DNA of 64,000 nt from Pseudomonas sp. TNT3 (lineage in GTDB: Bacteria > Pseudomonadota > Gammaproteobacteria > Pseudomonadales > Pseudomonadaceae), in the NCBI RefSeq assembly GCF_010095445.2, contig NZ_WFGV02000001.1, positions 62,001 to 126,000 of the forward strand, in the 5' to 3' direction. Made by a program: the position numbers and the translations under genes. The notes under the pieces are model-generated. The model saw only the letters and a list, made by a program, of their open reading frames with translations. It was not told the DNA's origin and ran no database searches. Shown piece after piece: positions 29,403 to 41,184 of the stretch (its first letter is position 1; each line of letters opens with the position of its first letter).

Positions 29403-29426
29403 AAAGGCCACCCGAAGGTGGCCTTT
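29403..29426 (-). terminator. Terminator of the suc genes
   Basis: AAAGGCCACC-cgaa-GGTGGCCTTT is a perfect 10-bp stem 30 bases after the sucD stop; on the minus strand it ends in TTTGTTGTTT. Confidence 0.85.
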
Positions 29427-29456
29427 GTCTGGTGAAGCGTCAGCCAAGCACGAAGC

Positions 29457-30338
29457 TTATTTGATCGCCCAACCTGTCAGCTCGGACAAAGCCTTGCCGA
29501 TGTCTGCCAGCGAACGCACGGTTTTAACGCCTGCGTCTTCCAGGGCAGCAAACTTCTCGTCTGCAGTGCCTTTGCCGCCAGAGATGATTGCGCCAGCATG
29601 GCCCATGCGCTTGCCTGCAGGGGCAGTCACACCAGCGATGTAGGAAACAACCGGCTTAGTCACGTTTGCCTTGATGTAGGCAGCCGCTTCTTCTTCAGCC
29701 GAACCGCCGATCTCACCGATCATAACGATCGCTTCGGTCTTCGGGTCTTCCTGGAACAGCTTCAGGATGTCGATGAAGTTCGAACCCGGGATCGGGTCAC
29801 CACCGATGCCGACGCAAGTCGACTGACCGAAACCGGCGTCAGTAGTCTGCTTCACAGCTTCGTAGGTCAGGGTGCCGGAACGGGAAACGATACCGACCTT
29901 GCCTGGCAAGTGAATGTGACCTGGCATGATGCCGATCTTGCATTCGCCTGGGGTGATCACGCCTGGGCAGTTAGGGCCGATCAGGACTACGCCCAGCTCG
30001 TCGCACTTAACTTTAGCGTCCAGCATGTCCAGGGTAGGAATGCCTTCGGTGATGCAAACGATCAGCTTGATGCCGCCGAAAGCAGCTTCCAGGATCGAGT
30101 CTTTGCAGAAAGGAGCTGGAACGTAGATCACGCTGGCGGTGGCGCCAGTGGCAGCTACAGCATCTTTCACGGTGTTGAACACTGGCAGACCCAGGTGCTC
30201 GGTGCCGCCTTTGCCAGGAGTAACGCCACCAACCATCTTGGTGCCGTATTCGATGGCTTGCTGGGTGTGGAAACTACCTTGCGAACCGGTAATACCCTGG
30301 CAGATAACTTTGGTGTCTTTATTGATCAGGACGCTCAT
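29457..30338 (-). CDS. sucD: Succinate-CoA ligase, alpha subunit
   Basis: A 293-aa subunit that carries the CoA site and the phosphorylated histidine. The TGSQGSFHT motif (residues 17-25) binds CoA/nucleotide phosphate, and the active histidine lies in [12 protein letters not shown]. The ATG overlaps the sucC stop by one base (TAATG) and is preceded by GGAGGGC. It forms the ligase with SucC, turning succinyl-CoA into succinate with NTP gain in the TCA cycle. Confidence 0.96.
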   Translation of the reverse strand: MSVLINKDTKVICQGITGSQGSFHTQQAIEYGTKMVGGVTPGKGGTEHLGLPVFNTVKDAVAATGATASVIYVPAPFCKDSILEAAFGGIKLIVCITEGIPTLDMLDAKVKCDELGVVLIGPNCPGVITPGECKIGIMPGHIHLPGKVGIVSRSGTLTYEAVKQTTDAGFGQSTCVGIGGDPIPGSNFIDILKLFQEDPKTEAIVMIGEIGGSAEEEAAAYIKANVTKPVVSYIAGVTAPAGKRMGHAGAIISGGKGTADEKFAALEDAGVKTVRSLADIGKALSELTGWAIK

Positions 30339-31504
30339 TATTTGCCCTCCGCAGCTTTGACAACTTGTTGAGCAGCGTCGGTCAGGCTGGTAGCAGCGAT
30401 GATGTTCAAACCGCTTTCTGCCAGTACTTTAGCGCCCAGCTCAGCGTTGTTGCCTTCAAGGCGAACAACAACCGGGATTTTCACGCCGACTTCTTTCACA
30501 GCGCCGATGATGCCTTCGGCAATCATGTCGCAACGAACGATGCCGCCGAAGATGTTGACCAATACTGCAGCGACGTTAGTGTCGGACAGGATGATCTTGA
30601 ACGCTTCGGTAACGCGTTCTTTGGTAGCACCGCCGCCCACGTCGAGGAAGTTGGCTGGTTTGCCGCCATGCAGGTTGACGATGTCCATGGTACCCATGGC
30701 CAGGCCAGCACCGTTGACCATGCAACCGATGTTGCCTTCCAGTGCTACGTAGTTCAGTTCGAACTTGGCAGCGTGCGCTTCGCGCGGATCGTCTTGCGAC
30801 GGATCGTGGAAAGTCTTCAGCTTAGGCTGACGGTACATGGCGTTGGCGTCGATGTTGATCTTGGCGTCGAGGCAATGCAGATCGCCGTCAGCCTTGATCA
30901 CCAGCGGGTTCACTTCCAGCAGAGCCAGGTCGTGATCCTTGAACAGTTTGGCCAGACCTACAAAGATCTTGGCGAACTGAGCAACTTGCTTGCCTTCCAG
31001 ACCCAGCTGGAATGCCAGCTCGCGACCCTGGAATGGCTGAGCGCCAACCAGTGGATCGATAGTGGCCTTCAGGATTTTTTCAGGCGTGTCGTGAGCGATC
31101 TTCTCGATGTCCACGCCACCTTCGGTGGAAGCCATGAACACGATACGACGGCTGGAACGGTCAACGACAGCGCCCAGGTACAGCTCTTTAGCGATATCAG
31201 TGCACGATTCAACCAGGATCTTGGTGACTGGCTGACCATTGGCATCAGTCTGGTAAGTCACCAGACGCTTGCCCAGCCACTGCTGTGCGAATGCTTTGGC
31301 GTCTTCTTTGCTGCGAACCAGCTTTACGCCGCCCGCTTTACCGCGACCACCAGCGTGGACCTGGGCTTTGACAACCCACTCGGTACCACCGATTTTGTCG
31401 CAAGCTTCTGCTGCTGCTTCCGGGGTGTCTACGGCGAAACCCTGGGATACTGGCAGGCCGTACTCAGCGAACAGCTGCTTACCCTGATACTCGTGAAGAT
31501 TCAT
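30338..31504 (-). CDS. sucC: Succinate-CoA ligase, beta subunit
   Basis: A 388-aa ATP-grasp subunit binding nucleotide. The N-terminus [19 protein letters not shown] is the family signature; [17 protein letters not shown] and the ENKAQV-like [16 protein letters not shown] segments are present. Partner SucD is directly downstream. The 196-base gap to lpdG contains a strong hairpin (31581-31620), which could set the relative output of sucCD in the long TCA transcript. Confidence 0.96.
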   Translation of the reverse strand: MNLHEYQGKQLFAEYGLPVSQGFAVDTPEAAAEACDKIGGTEWVVKAQVHAGGRGKAGGVKLVRSKEDAKAFAQQWLGKRLVTYQTDANGQPVTKILVESCTDIAKELYLGAVVDRSSRRIVFMASTEGGVDIEKIAHDTPEKILKATIDPLVGAQPFQGRELAFQLGLEGKQVAQFAKIFVGLAKLFKDHDLALLEVNPLVIKADGDLHCLDAKINIDANAMYRQPKLKTFHDPSQDDPREAHAAKFELNYVALEGNIGCMVNGAGLAMGTMDIVNLHGGKPANFLDVGGGATKERVTEAFKIILSDTNVAAVLVNIFGGIVRCDMIAEGIIGAVKEVGVKIPVVVRLEGNNAELGAKVLAESGLNIIAATSLTDAAQQVVKAAEGK

Positions 31505-31580
31505 GCTTATTACCGTCTTCGTTAGGTACTGCGCATTCGGTGCTGCACTTGTTCAAGTGCCGCACCACCTGTGACTGCTG

Positions 31581-31620
31581 CTTGCGTAGCCTTTCCGGAC
31601 AACCGGTGCAGCTACGCAAG
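31581..31620. terminator. Hairpin in the lpdG-sucC spacer
   Basis: CTTGCGTAGC (31581-31590) and GCTACGCAAG (31611-31620) are a perfect 10-bp inverted repeat with a 20-base loop. There is no T-run on either strand, so it is more likely a processing or mRNA-stability element than a full terminator. It divides the sdh/suc/lpd part from sucCD. Confidence 0.5.
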
Positions 31621-31700
31621 ACTGCGTCCAGCGGATGTTCCGCGGTGAGCTTTGCATGCAAGGCTCACGACGGGCTATACCGCCGTGGTTTCTTATTGTC

Positions 31701-33137
<1,437 letters not shown>

Positions 33138-33149
33138 TCAAAAAATCCT

Positions 33150-33235
33150 CTTTTGGCAACAAGCTTGAAGCCGCAAGCCTCAAGCCAAGCCGCAATTTCT
33201 TGCCGCTTGAAGCTTGAGACCTGCAGCCGCTTCTA
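33150..33235. repeat. 'CTTGAAGC' repeats in the sucB-lpdG spacer
   Basis: The 98-base spacer contains AAGCTTGAAGC, CAAGCCTCAAGCC, CCGCTTGAAGCTTGAG and similar short direct and inverted copies that can fold on each other (AAGCTTGAAGC near 33161 with GCTTGAAGCTT near 33207). Such Cys-Phe-like 'CTTGAAGC' stretches recur in pseudomonad spacers. No gene is seen. Confidence 0.5.
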
Positions 33236-34456
33236 TCAGATATCCAGCAGCAAACGAGCCGGGTCTTCCAGCAGGTTCTTGATGGTAACCAGGAAGGTCA
33301 CAGCTTCTTTGCCATCGATCAGACGGTGATCGTAGGACAGAGCCAGGTACATCATCGGACGGATAACGACCTGACCGTTGATCGCCATAGGACGCTGCAG
33401 AATGTTGTGCATGCCCAGGATAGCCGCCTGCGGCGGGTTGACGATCGGAGTCGACATCATCGAACCGAAGGTACCACCGTTGGTGATGGTGAACGTGCCG
33501 CCGGTCATTTCGTCCATGGACAATTTGCCGTCACGAGCCTTCTTGCCGAAGGTGGCGATGCCGCCTTCGATTTCAGCCAGGCTCATCAGTTCGGCGTTAC
33601 GCAGAACCGGTACAACCAGGCCACGGTCGCTGGAAACAGCAACGCCGACGTCAGCGTAGCCGTGGTAAACGATGTCGGCACCGTCGATCGATGCGTTGAC
33701 AGCCGGGAAGCGTTTCAGCGCTTCGGTAGCCGCCTTGACGAAGAACGACATGAAGCCCAGGCGTACGCCGTTATGGCTCTTCTCGAAGAGATCCTTGTAC
33801 TTCGAACGCAGCGCCATGACTTCAGTCATGTCGACTTCGTTGAAAGTCGTCAGCATTGCCATGTTCGATTGAGCTTCAACCAGACGCTTGGCAACGGTGG
33901 CCCGCACACGGGTCATCGGAACGCGCTTCTCGATGCGGTCGCCAGCGGCGAAAACCGGAGCAGCGGCAGCCGGTGCAGCAGCCTTGGCAGGCGCGGCAGC
34001 AGGCGCGGATTTCTTGGCGGCAACAGCTGCAACCACGTCTTCCTTGGTCACACGACCGCCTTTGCCAGTACCGGCAACGGAGGAGATGTTGATGCCGTTT
34101 TCTTCAGCCAGCTTGCGAGCAGCCGGTGCAGCAACAGGATCGTCTTCGCCTTCAGCAGCAGGAGCAGCAGCTTGTGCAGCAGCAGGTGCTGCGGCGGCAG
34201 CTGGAGCGGCAGCAGCGCCGCCCGCTTCGATGGAACCCAGCACTTCGTCGGACAGAACGGTGTCGCCTTCGTTCTTGACGATAGCGCCCAGCACGCCGTC
34301 AGCGGTAGCCAACACTTCCAGAACAACCTTGTCGGTTTCGATATCGACGATCAGGTCATCACGCTTTACAGCGTCGCCCGGTTGTTTGTGCCAGGTGGCA
34401 ACGGTGCCATCGGCAACCGATTCCGGAAAAGTGGGGGCTTTGATTTCGATAGCCAT
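33236..34456 (-). CDS. sucB: 2-oxoglutarate dehydrogenase E2 (dihydrolipoyl succinyltransferase)
   Basis: A 406-aa core subunit of the 2-oxoglutarate dehydrogenase complex. In order: lipoyl domain with the lipoylated lysine in [11 protein letters not shown] (about residues 39-49), a long Ala/Pro-rich flexible linker, the peripheral E3/E1-binding domain ([15 protein letters not shown]), a second Ala-rich linker, and the catalytic domain ending in [16 protein letters not shown] with the HxxxDG motif. It lies between sucA and lpdG, so all three components of the complex are encoded together. Confidence 0.96.
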   Translation of the reverse strand: MAIEIKAPTFPESVADGTVATWHKQPGDAVKRDDLIVDIETDKVVLEVLATADGVLGAIVKNEGDTVLSDEVLGSIEAGGAAAAPAAAAAPAAAQAAAPAAEGEDDPVAAPAARKLAEENGINISSVAGTGKGGRVTKEDVVAAVAAKKSAPAAAPAKAAAPAAAAPVFAAGDRIEKRVPMTRVRATVAKRLVEAQSNMAMLTTFNEVDMTEVMALRSKYKDLFEKSHNGVRLGFMSFFVKAATEALKRFPAVNASIDGADIVYHGYADVGVAVSSDRGLVVPVLRNAELMSLAEIEGGIATFGKKARDGKLSMDEMTGGTFTITNGGTFGSMMSTPIVNPPQAAILGMHNILQRPMAINGQVVIRPMMYLALSYDHRLIDGKEAVTFLVTIKNLLEDPARLLLDI

Positions 34457-34498
34457 TATCTGTGGGTCCTTAAATTCGGTTTCAGGTGCGCGAAGGCG

Positions 34499-37330
34499 TT
34501 AAACAGTAAAGGCGTCTTGCAGCAGTTTTTCCTGCTGTTCGGCGTGCATCGATGCATAACCACAAGCTGGTGCAGCGGAAGCGTCACGACCGGCGTACTC
34601 GAGTACGAGTGCCTTGTTGTGATTGCCAACGATGCGGCGCATGTGATGCTGGCTGCAGTACCAGGCACCCTGGTTCATCGGCTCTTCCTGACACCAAACG
34701 ATATGTTTGAGGTTGGTGTACGGAGCCAGGACTTCGTTCAAGTCGTCCTCAGGGAATGGGTACAGCTGCTCGATACGCACGACGGCGATGTCGTCACGAC
34801 CTTCGGCACGGCGTTTTTCCAACAGGTCGTAGTAGACCTTGCCGCTGCACAGAACAATGCGCTCGACCTTTTTCGGGTCTTGAACATCGATTTCCGGGAT
34901 AACGGTCTGGAACGAACCTTCGGCCAGATCTTCCAGGGTCGACACGGCCAGTTTGTGACGCAACAGCGACTTTGGAGTCAGCACGATCAACGGCTTGCGC
35001 AGCGGGCGGATCACCTGACGACGCAGCAAGTGGTAGATCTGAGCCGGCGTAGTCGGAACGGCTACCTGGATGTTGTGCTCGGCGCACAGCTGCAGGTAAC
35101 GCTCCAGACGAGCCGAAGAGTGCTCCGGACCCTGACCTTCATAACCGTGCGGCAGCAGCATGGTCAGACCGCAAAGACGGCCCCACTTGTGCTCGCCACT
35201 GGTGATGAACTGGTCGATAACCACCTGGGCACCGTTGGCGAAGTCGCCGAACTGGGCTTCCCAGATCACCAGCGCCTCAGGCGTGGTGGTCGAGTAACCG
35301 TATTCGAACGCCAGTACGGCTTCTTCGGACAGGAACGAATCGTACAGGTCGAAACGCGGCTGGCCCTTGTACAGGTTTTGCAACGGGATGTAGGTACCCG
35401 CGTCTTTCTGGTTGTGCAAGACAGCGTGACGGTGCGAGAACGTACCGCGACCGATGTCCTGACCCGTCATGCGGATCGGGTGACCTTCGAACGCCAGGGT
35501 CGCGTACGCCATGGTTTCGGCGTAACCCCAGTTAATCGGCAGGCCGCCGACTTGCATCTTCTGACGGTCTTCGTAGATTTTCGAGACCTGGCGCTGAACC
35601 ACGAAGCCTTCTGGAATTTCCAGCAGCTTGGCGGACAGTTCCTGCAAGGTTTTCAGATCGAAGCGAGTGTCGTGACGCGCGGTCCAGGCGTGGCCCAGAT
35701 ACGGACGCCAGTCCACGAACAACTCTTTGTTCGGCTCTTTGACCAGGCTTTTTACAACATGCAGACCGTTGTCCAGCGCATTGCGGTATTCGTCGACTTT
35801 CGCCTGAACACGCTCTGCGTCGACCACACCGCCCTGGGTCAGACGATCGGCGTACAGCTCACGGGTGGTGCGCTGCTTGGTGATCTGCTGATACATGATC
35901 GGCTGGGTGCCGCTCGGCTCGTCGGCCTCGTTGTGGCCGCGACGACGGTAGCAGACCAGGTCGATCACCACGTCACGCTTGAACTGCATGCGGTAATCGA
36001 TGGCCAGCTGGGTCACGAACAACACGGCTTCCGGATCATCACCATTCACATGGAGGATCGGCGCCTGGATCATTTTGGCAACGTCGGTGGCGTACTCGGT
36101 GGAACGCGAGTCCAGCGGGTTGCTGATGGTGAAACCAACCTGGTTGTTGATCACGATGTGCACGGTGCCGCCGGTTTTGAAACCGCGGGTCTGCGACATC
36201 TGGAAGGTTTCCATCACCACGCCCTGACCGGCGAATGCCGCGTCACCGTGGATGGAGATCGGCAGAACCTTCTCGCCGGTAGGGTCGTTACGACGATCCT
36301 GACGGGCGCGAACCGAACCCTCGACCACCGGGGAAACGATTTCCAGGTGGGACGGGTTGAACGCCATGGCCAGGTGAACTTCACCACCGGTGGTCATCAC
36401 GTTGGACGAGAAGCCCTGGTGGTATTTAACGTCACCGGAACCCAGCTCGACCTTCTTCTTGCCTTCGAACTCGTCGAACAGCTCGCGCGGGTTCTTGCCG
36501 AAGGTGTTGACCAGAACGTTCAGACGGCCACGGTGGGCCATGCCGATGACGATTTCCTTGGTGCCGTAGGAACCGGAACGCTGGATCAGCTCGTCAAGCA
36601 TCGGAATCAGGCTCTCGCCGCCTTCCAGACCGAAACGCTTGGTGCCCGGGTATTTGGTACCCAGGTATTTTTCCAGGCCTTCACCGGCAGTCACGCGCTC
36701 AAGCAAATGGCTCTTGATATCGGCGGAGTACGTCGGACGGCCACGCACGCTTTCCAGACGCTGCTGGAACCACTGGCGCTGCTCGGAATCGGTGATGTGC
36801 GTAAATTCGGCGCCGATGGTGCGGCAATATGTCTGCTGCAACGCTTCGTGAATTTCGCGTAGGCTCGCTTCCTCTTTGCCGATGAACAGGTCTCCGGCAC
36901 GGAAGGTCGTATCAAGATCGGCATTGGTCAAGCCGTAATGATTGATCGACAGGTCTGCAGGTGCAGGACGCTGCCACAGCCCCAGCGGGTCAAGCTGGGC
37001 TGCCTGGTGGCCACGCATACGGTAAGCCTGGATCAATCGCAGCACTTCAACTTGCTTCTTCTCGTGCTCACTGCTCACGCTGCCGGCGGAAACCGGTTGT
37101 GCGCGGCGCTGGTTCTTTGCCAGCAAGACGAAATGATCGCGAATTGTGGAGTGCGAAACATCGGTGGCAGTGTTGCCGTCAGCAGGCAACTTCTGGAAGT
37201 AGGTGCGCCACTCTTCTGGCACAGCGTTAGGGTCGTGCAGGTAGAGCTCGTAGAGCTCTTCCACATAGGCAGCGTTACTACCGGATAGGTAGGCGCTGTT
37301 CCACATGCGCTGCATCACGCTTTCTTGCAT
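34499..37330 (-). CDS. sucA: 2-oxoglutarate dehydrogenase E1
   Basis: A 943-aa thiamine-diphosphate-dependent decarboxylase. The N-terminal segment binds E2; the TPP-fold GDAAFAGQGVVMETFQMSQ is in the middle (read in short blocks), GMAHRGRLNVLVN and the HKWGRLCGLTMLLPHGYEGQG region are typical of the family. Length fits the family. The sucA-sucB gap is 42 bases. It is in the same orientation as sdhCDAB, with a 262-base spacer that contains a terminator. Confidence 0.96.
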   Translation of the reverse strand: MQESVMQRMWNSAYLSGSNAAYVEELYELYLHDPNAVPEEWRTYFQKLPADGNTATDVSHSTIRDHFVLLAKNQRRAQPVSAGSVSSEHEKKQVEVLRLIQAYRMRGHQAAQLDPLGLWQRPAPADLSINHYGLTNADLDTTFRAGDLFIGKEEASLREIHEALQQTYCRTIGAEFTHITDSEQRQWFQQRLESVRGRPTYSADIKSHLLERVTAGEGLEKYLGTKYPGTKRFGLEGGESLIPMLDELIQRSGSYGTKEIVIGMAHRGRLNVLVNTFGKNPRELFDEFEGKKKVELGSGDVKYHQGFSSNVMTTGGEVHLAMAFNPSHLEIVSPVVEGSVRARQDRRNDPTGEKVLPISIHGDAAFAGQGVVMETFQMSQTRGFKTGGTVHIVINNQVGFTISNPLDSRSTEYATDVAKMIQAPILHVNGDDPEAVLFVTQLAIDYRMQFKRDVVIDLVCYRRRGHNEADEPSGTQPIMYQQITKQRTTRELYADRLTQGGVVDAERVQAKVDEYRNALDNGLHVVKSLVKEPNKELFVDWRPYLGHAWTARHDTRFDLKTLQELSAKLLEIPEGFVVQRQVSKIYEDRQKMQVGGLPINWGYAETMAYATLAFEGHPIRMTGQDIGRGTFSHRHAVLHNQKDAGTYIPLQNLYKGQPRFDLYDSFLSEEAVLAFEYGYSTTTPEALVIWEAQFGDFANGAQVVIDQFITSGEHKWGRLCGLTMLLPHGYEGQGPEHSSARLERYLQLCAEHNIQVAVPTTPAQIYHLLRRQVIRPLRKPLIVLTPKSLLRHKLAVSTLEDLAEGSFQTVIPEIDVQDPKKVERIVLCSGKVYYDLLEKRRAEGRDDIAVVRIEQLYPFPEDDLNEVLAPYTNLKHIVWCQEEPMNQGAWYCSQHHMRRIVGNHNKALVLEYAGRDASAAPACGYASMHAEQQEKLLQDAFTV

Positions 37331-37514
37331 GCTTGGTCACCCTCGGTTAGGGGAACACCACCGGCGTCGATACCGAGCACGCTTGCAGAAGTCCGAATGC
37401 AGCGACTAAAACAAGCCACCTTGGATCACGCTGATAGTCCGGGTACCAGCCCGGATGCCCCTGCTTGTCTCATTTCTTCAAAATAAGAGCCGCAGCTTTA
37501 TGGGCTGCTGCTCA

Positions 37515-37556
37515 GGTTAAAACTACGGCGCCGGTTGAAGCCTGCGCCGTAGCATC
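37515..37556 (-). terminator. Terminator after sdhB
   Basis: CTACGGCGC (37523-37531) pairs with GCGCCGTAG (37544-37552); on the minus strand the stem is followed by TTTTAACC. It lies 40 bases after the sdhB stop and before sucA, so sdhCDAB and sucAB may be separable transcripts or be partly read through. Confidence 0.7.
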
Positions 37557-37592
37557 TACGGGTACAGCAATGTTGCGGGTACTACAGCTGTA

Positions 37593-38297
37593 TCACACGC
37601 CGCTTTGCAGAAGCATGTTACGAATGTGACCGATGGCCTTAGTCGGGTTCAGGCCTTTCGGACATACGTTGACGCAGTTCATGATCCCGCGGCAGCGGAA
37701 TACGCTGAACGGGTCATCCAGCGAAGCCAGACGCTCGGACGTCCTGGTATCACGGCTGTCTGCCAGGAAGCGGTACGCTTGCAGCAGGGCAGCTGGACCC
37801 AGGAACTTGTCCGGGTTCCACCAGAAGGACGGGCACGAGGTCGAGCAGCAAGCGCACAGGATGCACTCGTACAGACCGTCGAGCTTTTCACGCTCTTCAG
37901 GGGACTGCAGACGCTCGATGGCCGGAGCCGGCGTGTCGTTCTGCAGGTAAGGCTTCACCTTCTCGTATTGCTTGTAGAAGATGCTCATATCGACGACCAG
38001 GTCACGAATGACCGGCAAACCTGGCAGTGGACGAACAACCAACTTGTTACCTTTTACGACAGCGGACAGCGGCGTGACGCACGCCAGACCGTTTTTGCCG
38101 TTGATGTTCATGCCGTCGGAACCGCAAACACCTTCACGGCAAGAGCGACGATAGGAGAAACCTTCGTCCTGCTCTTTGATCAGGGCCAGCACGTCCAGCA
38201 CCATCAGGTCTTTACCACCGGTATCAACCTGGAACTCCTGCATGAACGGCGCGGCGTCCTGATCAGGGTTGTAACGATAAACGCTGACTTTCAACAT
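37593..38297 (-). CDS. sdhB: Succinate dehydrogenase iron-sulfur subunit
   Basis: A 234-aa subunit with a 2Fe-2S ferredoxin domain (SCREGVCGSDG...NGLAC, about residues 54-74) and a C-terminal domain holding 4Fe-4S and 3Fe-4S clusters (CILCACCSTSCPS and CRGIMNCVNVCPKGLNP). It passes electrons from SdhA to quinone at the SdhCD anchor. The ATG at 38297 is chosen over a GTG at 38306; MLKVSVYRYNP is the usual start. It follows sdhA by 11 bases. Confidence 0.95.
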   Translation of the reverse strand: MLKVSVYRYNPDQDAAPFMQEFQVDTGGKDLMVLDVLALIKEQDEGFSYRRSCREGVCGSDGMNINGKNGLACVTPLSAVVKGNKLVVRPLPGLPVIRDLVVDMSIFYKQYEKVKPYLQNDTPAPAIERLQSPEEREKLDGLYECILCACCSTSCPSFWWNPDKFLGPAALLQAYRFLADSRDTRTSERLASLDDPFSVFRCRGIMNCVNVCPKGLNPTKAIGHIRNMLLQSGV

Positions 38298-38308
38298 GGC
38301 GGCCACCC

Positions 38309-40081
38309 TTAATAAGTCCGAATCTTAGGTTCAAAAGTCGGAACAGTTTTCGGCGAGAAGTTTACGGCACGTTTGGTAACGCGCTTGTCACCCGGGAAGA
38401 ACAGGGTGTGGCACAGCCAGTTTTCATCGTCGCGGTCTTCGAAGTCTTCACGGGCGTGAGCACCGCGGGACTCTTTACGGATCTCTGCAGCGATGGCGGT
38501 GGCTTCGGCCACTTCCAGCAGGTTTTGCAGTTCCAGCGCTTCGATACGCGCAGTGTTGAACGCCTGCGACTTATCGTTGATCTTGACGTTGGCGATGCGC
38601 ACGCGCAGGTCAGCCAGCTGGGCAATACCCTTCTGCATGTATTCGCCGGTACGGAATACACCGAAGTAGTTCTGCATGCAGCTCTGCAGCTCGCGACGCA
38701 GGGTTGCCACGTCTTCGCCATCGGTACGCTCGTTCAGAGCGGACAGACGCGCCAGGGCGGTTTCGATGTTGGCGTCGGTAGCGTCATCGTATTCGATGCC
38801 GTCAGTCAGCGCTTTTTCCAGGTGCAGACCGGCCGCACGACCGAACACAACCAGGTCGAGCAACGAGTTGCCGCCCAGACGGTTGGCACCGTGAACCGAT
38901 ACGCAAGCCACTTCACCCACTGCGAACAGGCCAGGGATGATGGTGTCGACGCCTTCGGCATCCTGGGTGATCGCCTGGCCATGAATGTTGGTCGGAACAC
39001 CGCCCATCATATAGTGGCAAGTCGGAACAACCGGAACCGGAGCAACAACCGGGTCAACGTGAGCAAACGTCTTGGACAGTTCGCAGATGCCTGGCAGACG
39101 GCTGTGCAGTACTTCTTCGCCCAGGTGATCGAGCTTGAGCAGTACGTGGTCGCCATTCGGACCGCAACCGTTACCGGCGATGATTTCTTTAACCATCGAG
39201 CGGGCAACAACGTCACGACCGGCAAGGTCTTTGGCGTTCGGAGCGTAGCGCTCCATGAAACGCTCGCCGTGCTTGTTGATGAGGTAACCACCTTCACCAC
39301 GGCAACCTTCAGTCACCAGTACACCAGCGCCGGCAATACCGGTCGGGTGGAACTGCCACATTTCGATGTCTTGCACCGGAACGCCAGCACGCAGGGCCAT
39401 GCCGACGCCGTCACCGGTGTTGATCAGGGCATTGGTGGTGGACGAGTAGATACGACCGGCACCACCAGTCGCCAGAACGGTGGCCTTGGCGCGGATGTAG
39501 CTGGTCTCGCCCGTTTCGATGCAGATGGCGATCACACCCACGAATGCGCCGTCCTGGTTTTTCACCAGGTCAACTGCGTAGTACTCGTTGAGGAATGTGG
39601 TGCCAGCTTTCAGGTTGCCCTGATAAAGGGTGTGCAGCAGCGCGTGACCGGTACGGTCGGAAGCGGCGCAGGTACGGGCAGCCTGGCCACCTTTACCGTA
39701 ATCCTTCGACTGACCGCCGAATGGACGCTGGTAGATACGACCTTGCTCTGTACGGGAGAACGGCAGACCCATGTGGTCCAGTTCAAAGACCGCAGCAGGG
39801 CCTTCCTGACACATGTATTCGATAGCGTCCTGGTCACCGATGTAGTCGGAACCCTTGACGGTATCGTACATGTGCCAGCGCCAGTCATCGTTCGGATCGG
39901 CCGAAGCGATGGCGCAGGTAATGCCACCCTGAGCGGACACAGTGTGCGAACGGGTCGGGAAAACCTTGGTGATTACGGCAGTCTTGTGACCGCCCTGTGC
40001 CAATTGCAGCGCTGCGCGCATGCCGGCACCGCCACCACCAATAATGATGGCGTCGAAAGAAATCGTTGGAATGTTAGCCAT
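38309..40081 (-). CDS. sdhA: Succinate dehydrogenase flavoprotein subunit
   Basis: A 590-aa catalytic subunit with covalently bound FAD. The dinucleotide fold [17 protein letters not shown] is at the N-terminus, [10 protein letters not shown] carries the histidine for FAD attachment, and [19 protein letters not shown] and [13 protein letters not shown] are family blocks near the active site. Oxidises succinate to fumarate in the TCA cycle and respiratory chain. It lies three bases after sdhD. Confidence 0.96.
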   Translation of the reverse strand: MANIPTISFDAIIIGGGGAGMRAALQLAQGGHKTAVITKVFPTRSHTVSAQGGITCAIASADPNDDWRWHMYDTVKGSDYIGDQDAIEYMCQEGPAAVFELDHMGLPFSRTEQGRIYQRPFGGQSKDYGKGGQAARTCAASDRTGHALLHTLYQGNLKAGTTFLNEYYAVDLVKNQDGAFVGVIAICIETGETSYIRAKATVLATGGAGRIYSSTTNALINTGDGVGMALRAGVPVQDIEMWQFHPTGIAGAGVLVTEGCRGEGGYLINKHGERFMERYAPNAKDLAGRDVVARSMVKEIIAGNGCGPNGDHVLLKLDHLGEEVLHSRLPGICELSKTFAHVDPVVAPVPVVPTCHYMMGGVPTNIHGQAITQDAEGVDTIIPGLFAVGEVACVSVHGANRLGGNSLLDLVVFGRAAGLHLEKALTDGIEYDDATDANIETALARLSALNERTDGEDVATLRRELQSCMQNYFGVFRTGEYMQKGIAQLADLRVRIANVKINDKSQAFNTARIEALELQNLLEVAEATAIAAEIRKESRGAHAREDFEDRDDENWLCHTLFFPGDKRVTKRAVNFSPKTVPTFEPKIRTY

Positions 40082-40084
40082 GAA

Positions 40085-40453
40085 TCAGATACCCCAGAGA
40101 ATCTGCACACCCCAGACGAAGTAAGCGAACATCGCAACGCCGCATACTGCCTGGAAAAGGAAACGTACTGCAGTCGCGGACTTGCCCAGCGCCATCGGCG
40201 TCAGGTAGTCGGTCGCGATGGTCCACATGCCGACCCAGGCGTGAGCGCCCAGGGCCACAAGGGCCAGCAGACTGAAGATACGCATCCCGTTGTGGGCGAA
40301 CAGGCCGTGCCATTGGTCGTAGCCAATGCCCGGGTTCGCAGCGAGGTATCCGATCAGGAAGATGAAATAAGCCGCGAGAACGACCGCAGACACACGTTGC
40401 GCCATCCAGTCATAAAGGCCGGAACGCGAAAGGTTCGTAACGCTGGTTACCAT
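40085..40453 (-). CDS. sdhD: Succinate dehydrogenase membrane anchor subunit SdhD
   Basis: A 122-aa membrane anchor with three hydrophobic helices that helps hold haem b and the ubiquinone site. The LYDWMAQRVSAVVLAAY segment is conserved, and the histidine in ALGAHAWVGMWTIATDYL lies in the haem-proximal helix. The start at 40453 has GGAG upstream and overlaps the sdhC stop by seven bases. Confidence 0.93.
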   Translation of the reverse strand: MVTSVTNLSRSGLYDWMAQRVSAVVLAAYFIFLIGYLAANPGIGYDQWHGLFAHNGMRIFSLLALVALGAHAWVGMWTIATDYLTPMALGKSATAVRFLFQAVCGVAMFAYFVWGVQILWGI

Positions 40454-40821
40454 ATCCAAACTCCTGCCAGAACGATCAACACCACGGAAATGGCGATGAT
40501 AATTTTCGAGCCCAGGCGGCCGCCTTCCAGCGTCTCACCGATGCCCATATCCATGATCAAGTGGCGCACACCGGCTACCAGGTGATACAGAAGAGCGGAC
40601 AGGAGGCCCCACGCTACGAACTTGGCCAGCGGGCTGGTCAAGGTTGCCTTCACGTCGGCAAAACCTTCCTCGGAACCCAGAGACTTGCCCAATGCATAAA
40701 GCATGAAGCCAAGGCCCAGGAAGAGGATGATGCCGGAAACACGGTGAAGAAACGACGTAACGCCGGTGATGGGGAGTTTGATGGTCCTTAGGTCTAGGTT
40801 TACAGGTCGTTGGCTTTTCAC
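40447..40821 (-). CDS. sdhC: Succinate dehydrogenase cytochrome b556 subunit SdhC
   Basis: A 124-aa membrane subunit with three helices. The conserved QRPVNLDLRTIKLPITGV N-terminus, SFLHRVSGIILF with the quinone-site Ser/Arg, and the haem-ligand histidine region YHLVAGVRHLIMDMG are present. I prefer the GTG at 40821 (VKSQRPVNL), which fits the family N-terminus; the ORF can be extended to 40854 with TTG and no better signal. The ribosome site is poor (A-rich). First gene of the sdhCDAB operon. Confidence 0.9.
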   Translation of the reverse strand: MKSQRPVNLDLRTIKLPITGVTSFLHRVSGIILFLGLGFMLYALGKSLGSEEGFADVKATLTSPLAKFVAWGLLSALLYHLVAGVRHLIMDMGIGETLEGGRLGSKIIIAISVVLIVLAGVWIW

Positions 40822-41184
40822 GGCTTTTTTTTCACACTGAAGAGCCCCTAACAATCAGGGCAAAGTTGTTGGGGAGTGCACTGGTCAGGTAACCACCACC
40901 CAGGGATGCGACCCCCAATAAAGCAGGCCCAAAAGCCCCTGGCGGTCGGTGGCCGAGTATAGACAGTTAGGCTACTAATGACAACGCGTTCACCTTCCCC
41001 TAATAGCGCATTGCACAAGTTGAATAAAAGGCGTAAATGGCAGGCAATTTCGAGGAAAAAGTACAGTTAAAGCCTTCTGGAGCAAGACTTTAGGCAAATT
41101 GACATTCGAATTTATCTCACTATAGTGGTGCGGGCCCTGCGTGGGGGGTCTGTCTGATGATTTCAAGCATAAATAGGAGGCCAC
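40822..41184. promoter_or_regulatory. Divergent sdhC/gltA control region
   Basis: 363 bases without a gene, between the divergent TCA operons. The gltA side has a strong promoter (separate entry). The sdh side holds A-rich stretches and TGGGGAGTG/GGGTGG tracts around 40870-40900; I could not define an sdh promoter with confidence. Confidence 0.4.
41099..41126 (+). promoter_or_regulatory. Sigma-70 type promoter of gltA
   Basis: TTGACA (41099-41104), a 16-base spacer, and TATAGT (41121-41126), 58 bases before the gltA ATG. The -35 is a perfect consensus match and the -10 has five of six bases. Confidence 0.75.

Noticed and set aside
33326..36862. A 1178-codon open frame on the plus strand
   Set aside because: It lies antisense to sucB and sucA, whose proteins carry full family motifs. 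The frame's product is repetitive in composition (Val/Asp/Arg/His/Gln-rich) and arises from high-GC codon usage on the other strand.
38408..40585. A 725-codon open frame on the plus strand
   Set aside because: Antisense shadow of sdhA and sdhD; no domain or initiation signal.
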